Positions 22,338-25,262 of a stretch of 25,262 bases of DNA are shown piece after piece. Position 1 is the stretch's first letter. Each line of letters starts with the position of its first letter. Below the pieces are notes generated by a model that was not told the DNA's origin, ran no database searches, and saw nothing but the letters and a program-made list of their open reading frames with translations. Source of the stretch: Flavobacteriales bacterium (GTDB taxonomy: Bacteria > Bacteroidota > Bacteroidia > Flavobacteriales > Flavobacteriaceae); the NCBI GenBank assembly GCA_027033875.1, contig JALVKK010000234.1, forward strand, positions 1 through 25,262, in the 5' to 3' direction. A program made the position numbers and the translations under genes.

Positions 22338-24677
22338 TTATTTTTTCAGATGCTTTAGTTTAGCAAATTTCAGCAATAGTTTTTTTTCACCGGAGGTTTC
22401 AAATTTGATAAGGGCTTTTTTGTTGGAACCTTTACCTTCCAGATTGAGAATTTGTCCTATACCGAAACGACTGTGTTCAACCCAATCTCCTATTTTAACA
22501 GTTTGACTTTCAGTATTATTATCCGATTTTAATTCTGAAATTTTTTTCAAATTTTTGGGCAAGGGATTCGGATTTTTTTTAATAGTCGGTTTTCTGTTAT
22601 TTTGAAATTTTTTATTTTCAAAATGTTTGTTTTTTGTGTATTTTGTTTTTGGCGGTCCGAATAAGTCATCGTCTAAGAAAGGATTACCGGATAGTTTGGA
22701 TGGCGTATAATTGTATGTCAGATATTTTTCATTGATTTCACCTAAAAATCGACTAGGTTCGGTATAATTGAGTTTGCCCCAACGATATCGTGATTCGGCA
22801 AAGGTAATTGTAGCTTTTTTTTCGGCACGGGTCAGTGCAACGTAAAATAAGCGGCGTTCTTCTTCTAATTCGGCACGTGTATTGACCGACATACCGGACG
22901 GGAATAAATCTTCTTCCATACCGACTATGTAAACATACGGAAATTCCAAACCTTTTGCCATGTGAACGGTCATCAAAGTAATTTTGTCGGGGTTGTCGTC
23001 TTTTTTGTCTAAATCGGTAAACAAAGCCACATCTTGCAAATATGAGGTTAAGCTGATATCGGCATCGGGTTCTTCTTTTTGCGTATCGATAAAATCTTGA
23101 ATAGCATTCATCAATTCTTGAATATTTTCTACTTTACTCAAACCTTCCGGCGTGATATCTTTACGGTACTCTTGTAGTAAGCCGGTATTTTTGATGATGT
23201 AATCTGTGAGTTCAAAAGCGTCTTTTTCTTTGGCAAGGGCTTGAAAACTTCGGATTTTTAAGGCAAATTCTTCCAATTTTCGTTTGGTACCTTGATTGAG
23301 TTTTACATAATCTATTTTTGATATGTTTTCAACTATATCAAACAAAGCGACTTTGTAATGATTTGCCGCTAATAAAACTTTATCCATAGTTGTAGTACCG
23401 ATACCGCGAGCCGGAAAATTGATGATGCGTCGTAAGGCTTCATCGTCTTTGGGATTGATAACCAAACGCAAATAGGCTAAGATATCTTTGATTTCTTTGC
23501 GTTGATAAAAGGATAATCCCCCGTAAATACGGTATGGGATACCTTTTTTTCGCAAGGCGTCTTCCATAGCTCTTGACTGCGAATTGGTACGGTATAAAAT
23601 AGCAAAATCTTGCGGGTGTAATTGCAAGCGCATTTGGTGTTCAAAAACATCGGATGCTACAAAACGTCCTTCTTCGGTGTCTGTGTAAGTCCGGACAACT
23701 TTTATTTTTTCACCTTCTTCGTTAGCCGTCCAAACTATTTTTGGCAATCTGTCTTTGTTTTTTTCTATCAACGAATTGGCAGCGCCTACAATATTTTTAG
23801 TAGAACGGTAATTTTGTTCCAATTTGTAAACTTTCGCTTCGGGATAGTCTCGTTGAAAATTAAAGATGTTTTGAATATTAGCACCTCGAAAACTGTATAT
23901 ACTCTGCGCATCATCACCTACCACACACAGGTTGTGATGACGATTAGACAAAGCTTTTACGATTAAATACTGCGAATGATTGGTATCTTGATACTCATCG
24001 ACTAGTATGTATTGAAAACGTTGTTGATATTTTGCCAAAACTTCAGGAAATCTTGTAAGTAATTCATTGGTTTTGAGTAATAAATCATCAAAATCCATAG
24101 CGCCGGCTCTGAAACAGCGATCGACATAACGTTGGTAAATATCACCCATTTGCGGACGTTTGGCATAATGATCGGCTTCCATCAATTCCGGATTGTTAAA
24201 ATAGGCTTTAACGGTGATCAAATTATTTTTAAATTTTGAAATTCGGTTTTGAATTTGTTTAGGCTTGTAAATATCGGAGTCGAGATTCAAATCTTTAATA
24301 ACTTGTTTGATAAGTTGTAAACTGTCTGAGGTATCGTAAATGGTAAAATCACGCGGATATCCTAATTTATCTGATTCGGAACGTAGAATACGGGCGAAAA
24401 TAGAGTGAAAAGTTCCCATCCAAATATTTCGAGCTTCGCTCTCACCGACTATACCGGCTATACGTTCTTTCATTTCGCGAGCTGCTTTGTTGGTAAAAGT
24501 CAGCGATAAAATATTAAACGGATCAACCCCTTGTTCCATCAAGTAAGCTATGCGATAAGTTAAGACTCGCGTTTTACCGGATCCGGCACCGGCAATAACC
24601 ATCAGCGGTCCTTCTATATGTGTAACGGGGGCAAGTTGAGCCTCGTTTAGTTCTTCTAAATATTTTTGTTCACTCAT
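22338..24677 (-). CDS. UvrD/PcrA-type superfamily 1 ATP-dependent DNA helicase
   Basis: 779 residues, normal length for PcrA/UvrD. It unwinds DNA 3' to 5' during repair and replication restart and strips proteins from DNA. Seen in order: Q-motif region LNEAQLAPV at residues 10-18, Walker A AGAGSGKT at 29-36, LTFTNKAAREMKERI (motif Ia), GTFHSIFARIL, Walker B DEYQDT at 227-232, GDDAQSIYSFRGA (motif III), LEQNYRST (motif IV), TVHMAKGLEFPYV (motif V) and LFYVALTRAEK (motif VI). A basic Asn/Lys-rich linker follows, then the C-terminal Tudor-like module starting GDWVEHSRFGIGQI at about residue 730, which binds RNA polymerase in PcrA. All catalytic motifs are intact. The ATG at 24,677 gives MSEQKYLEELN, a typical N terminus. 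cinA follows. Confidence 0.96.
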   Translation of the reverse strand: MSEQKYLEELNEAQLAPVTHIEGPLMVIAGAGSGKTRVLTYRIAYLMEQGVDPFNILSLTFTNKAAREMKERIAGIVGESEARNIWMGTFHSIFARILRSESDKLGYPRDFTIYDTSDSLQLIKQVIKDLNLDSDIYKPKQIQNRISKFKNNLITVKAYFNNPELMEADHYAKRPQMGDIYQRYVDRCFRAGAMDFDDLLLKTNELLTRFPEVLAKYQQRFQYILVDEYQDTNHSQYLIVKALSNRHHNLCVVGDDAQSIYSFRGANIQNIFNFQRDYPEAKVYKLEQNYRSTKNIVGAANSLIEKNKDRLPKIVWTANEEGEKIKVVRTYTDTEEGRFVASDVFEHQMRLQLHPQDFAILYRTNSQSRAMEDALRKKGIPYRIYGGLSFYQRKEIKDILAYLRLVINPKDDEALRRIINFPARGIGTTTMDKVLLAANHYKVALFDIVENISKIDYVKLNQGTKRKLEEFALKIRSFQALAKEKDAFELTDYIIKNTGLLQEYRKDITPEGLSKVENIQELMNAIQDFIDTQKEEPDADISLTSYLQDVALFTDLDKKDDNPDKITLMTVHMAKGLEFPYVYIVGMEEDLFPSGMSVNTRAELEEERRLFYVALTRAEKKATITFAESRYRWGKLNYTEPSRFLGEINEKYLTYNYTPSKLSGNPFLDDDLFGPPKTKYTKNKHFENKKFQNNRKPTIKKNPNPLPKNLKKISELKSDNNTESQTVKIGDWVEHSRFGIGQILNLEGKGSNKKALIKFETSGEKKLLLKFAKLKHLKK

Positions 24678-24682
24678 GTTTG

Positions 24683-24690
24683 CAAAATTA
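24683..24690 (-). promoter_or_regulatory. Candidate -7 element very close to the helicase start codon
   Basis: On the - strand TAATTTTG (TAnnTTTG) is followed by CAAAC and then the ATG of the helicase gene. If used, transcription would start at or within a few bases of the ATG, giving a leaderless or nearly leaderless message. No TTTG -33 element is obvious; the nearest is TTTC about 14 bases upstream of the box. Confidence 0.42.
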
Positions 24691-24931
24691 CATATTTTTT
24701 ATCCGAAACATCATACGGTATTAAAAATTTATTCACAATCTTTGTGTGATAGGTGGCAGGATAAGAGATGAAATGTAGCCGTTATACATTATATATATAC
24801 TATGTATGTTATTTTAACAATAACAGATAAATAATTGCATTTATATTTTAGACGCTTCAAAAGTTAAAATATGGTTAATTTTTCATTAAAACATCCTGTT
24901 TTACGAAGAAAACTTCAATATATATATATTT

Positions 24932-24947
24932 TGGCACGAGTTTTGTA
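24932..24947 (+). promoter_or_regulatory. Candidate sigma-54 (RpoN) promoter
   Basis: TGGCACG (24,932-24,938), four bases, then TTGTA (24,943-24,947). This matches the -24/-12 consensus TGGCACG-N4-TTGC(A/T) at every defined position except the C of the -12 GC pair, and the spacing of the GG and G anchors is exact. Expected start of transcription is near 24,957. The match lies in otherwise AT-rich non-coding DNA. An activator site was not identified. Confidence 0.5.
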
Positions 24948-24957
24948 ATGAGATATA

Positions 24958-25034
24958 TGTGAGATTTTTTTTCATAGTTGAGTTATTTTGGTTAAGGGAG
25001 GGGCCGCTGTAGTCATACGGCGGTCTTTCTTTTT
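24958..25034 (+). ncRNA. Possible small RNA of about 75-80 nt between a sigma-54-like promoter and a terminator
   Basis: The stretch from the predicted start to the end of the T-run has no sensible ORF. Its 5' half is U-rich and unstructured, its 3' half is the long hairpin listed as a terminator. The promoter-to-terminator distance suits a small regulatory RNA. It could equally be a leader or attenuator for umuC, which begins about 100 bases further on. No known RNA family was recognised. Confidence 0.3.
24994..25034 (+). terminator. Strong intrinsic terminator hairpin
   Basis: Core stem 25,002-25,011 with 25,016-25,025: ten pairs including two G-U, four-base loop GTCA. Purine-rich AAGGGAGG on the left can extend the pairing into the pyrimidine run TTTCTTTTT on the right by eight mostly weak pairs. 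The T-run follows only on the + strand, so it ends a rightward transcript. No protein gene precedes it on that strand. Confidence 0.75.
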
Positions 25035-25112
25035 ATGTCTAATGCTTACTTGATGCCGTTTTTTTTAGGTTACATTCTCTTCATGTCACTTATTTAACAG
25101 CTATATTTTTTA

Positions 25113-25120
25113 TATTTTTG
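25113..25120 (+). promoter_or_regulatory. Candidate -7 element for umuC
   Basis: TATTTTTG matches TAnnTTTG, 17 bases before the ATG at 25,138; predicted leader about 12 bases. It lies downstream of the hairpin terminator, so umuC would have its own promoter. No clear -33 element or LexA-type palindrome was found. Confidence 0.42.
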
Positions 25121-25137
25121 TAAGAAAGTTTTTTTGT

Positions 25138-25262
25138 ATGTATGCTCTGGTTGATGGTAACAATTTTTATGCGTCTTGTGAGCGGGTTTTTAATCCGGCT
25201 TTACGTGATAAGGCTATCGTAGTTTTGTCTAACAATGATGGTATCATCATAGCCAGAAGTAA
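25138..25262 (+). CDS. umuC: UmuC-type Y-family DNA polymerase, 5' part (3' end outside window)
   Basis: 41 codons visible, open to the window edge. The N terminus MYALVDGNNFYASCERVF is the Y-family opening, with the metal-binding Asp at residue 6 and the NNFYASCE palm/finger motif with the steric-gate aromatic. VVLSNNDGIIIARS (residues 28-41) is specific to UmuC rather than DinB, which has VVxGxxxxRGVV at that position. UmuC is the catalytic subunit of translesion polymerase V, active after cleavage of its partner UmuD. In many genomes umuD lies directly upstream; here that position is non-coding. The ATG is supported by the family start and a promoter-like box. Confidence 0.9.
   Translation, partial: MYALVDGNNFYASCERVFNPALRDKAIVVLSNNDGIIIARS

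Larger units (their letters stand above)
24678..25137. other. 460-base intergenic region without a protein gene
   Basis: Divergent region between the helicase gene (-) and umuC (+). The first 250 bases are very AT-rich with TATATA runs and short inverted repeats, and hold no ORF longer than about 25 codons. The second half contains a sigma-54-like promoter, a strong hairpin terminator and the umuC -7 box, listed separately. No tRNA fold, no known riboswitch and no remnant of a umuD gene was recognised. Confidence 0.8.

Noticed and set aside
24729..24737. TTATTCACA, a perfect DnaA box
   Set aside because: Single copy, with no cluster, no dnaA or dnaN nearby and no AT-rich unwinding array specific to an origin. 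Expected by chance in AT-rich DNA.
24780..24812. Short inverted repeat ATACAT...ATGTAT around a TATATATATA run
   Set aside because: Simple AT alternation gives such symmetry by chance; no neighbouring element makes it a specific site.
24871..24948. A 25-codon + strand ORF starting MVNFSLKHPVLRRK
   Set aside because: No ribosome-binding or promoter support, no recognised family, and it ends inside the sigma-54-like promoter.

Overview
The window reads as ordinary chromosome of a low-GC member of the Bacteroidota, most likely Flavobacteriia or a relative. Evidence: a type IX secretion (T9SS) type B C-terminal domain with a PorP/SprF partner, promoter-like TAnnTTTG elements ahead of several genes, little Shine-Dalgarno sequence, and A-rich ATTATGAAAAA start contexts. 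No rRNA, tRNA, CRISPR array, insertion sequence or phage gene was found.

Layout. (1) 1-1350, + strand: 3' part of an NhaC-type Na+/H+ antiporter, cut by the window edge. (2) 1422-2285, +: a beta-rich lipoprotein of unknown function. (3) A perfect 15-bp-arm palindrome at 2337-2366 serves as a two-way terminator between converging units. (4) 2370-20849, -: a two-gene unit in which a 5850-residue secreted adhesin-like protein is followed 18 bases later by a PorP/SprF outer-membrane protein. (5) 21025-24677, -: cinA and, upstream of it, a UvrD/PcrA helicase. (6) 24678-25137: 460 bases without a protein gene, holding a sigma-54-like promoter followed about 50 bases later by a strong hairpin terminator, so possibly a small RNA gene. 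(7) 25138 to the end, +: the first 41 codons of a UmuC-type Y-family polymerase.

The giant protein dominates. From the N terminus it has a signal peptide, four cadherin-like (tandem-95/VCBS-like) repeats, a DUF11-like beta region, calcium-type DxDxDG linkers around a PA14-like domain, 33 tandem repeats of about 124 residues, two diverged repeats, and the gliding-motility/T9SS type B sorting domain. PorP/SprF proteins are usually partners of such substrates, so the pair probably forms a dedicated export and surface-display unit.

The least expected observation is that the 33 repeats are not equivalent. By eye they fall into four classes that recur in strict order, giving a higher-order unit of four repeats (about 496 residues, 1.49 kb) present about eight times. 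The second lead is the sigma-54-like small transcript upstream of umuC. All calls were made by reading; no database search or alignment program was run.
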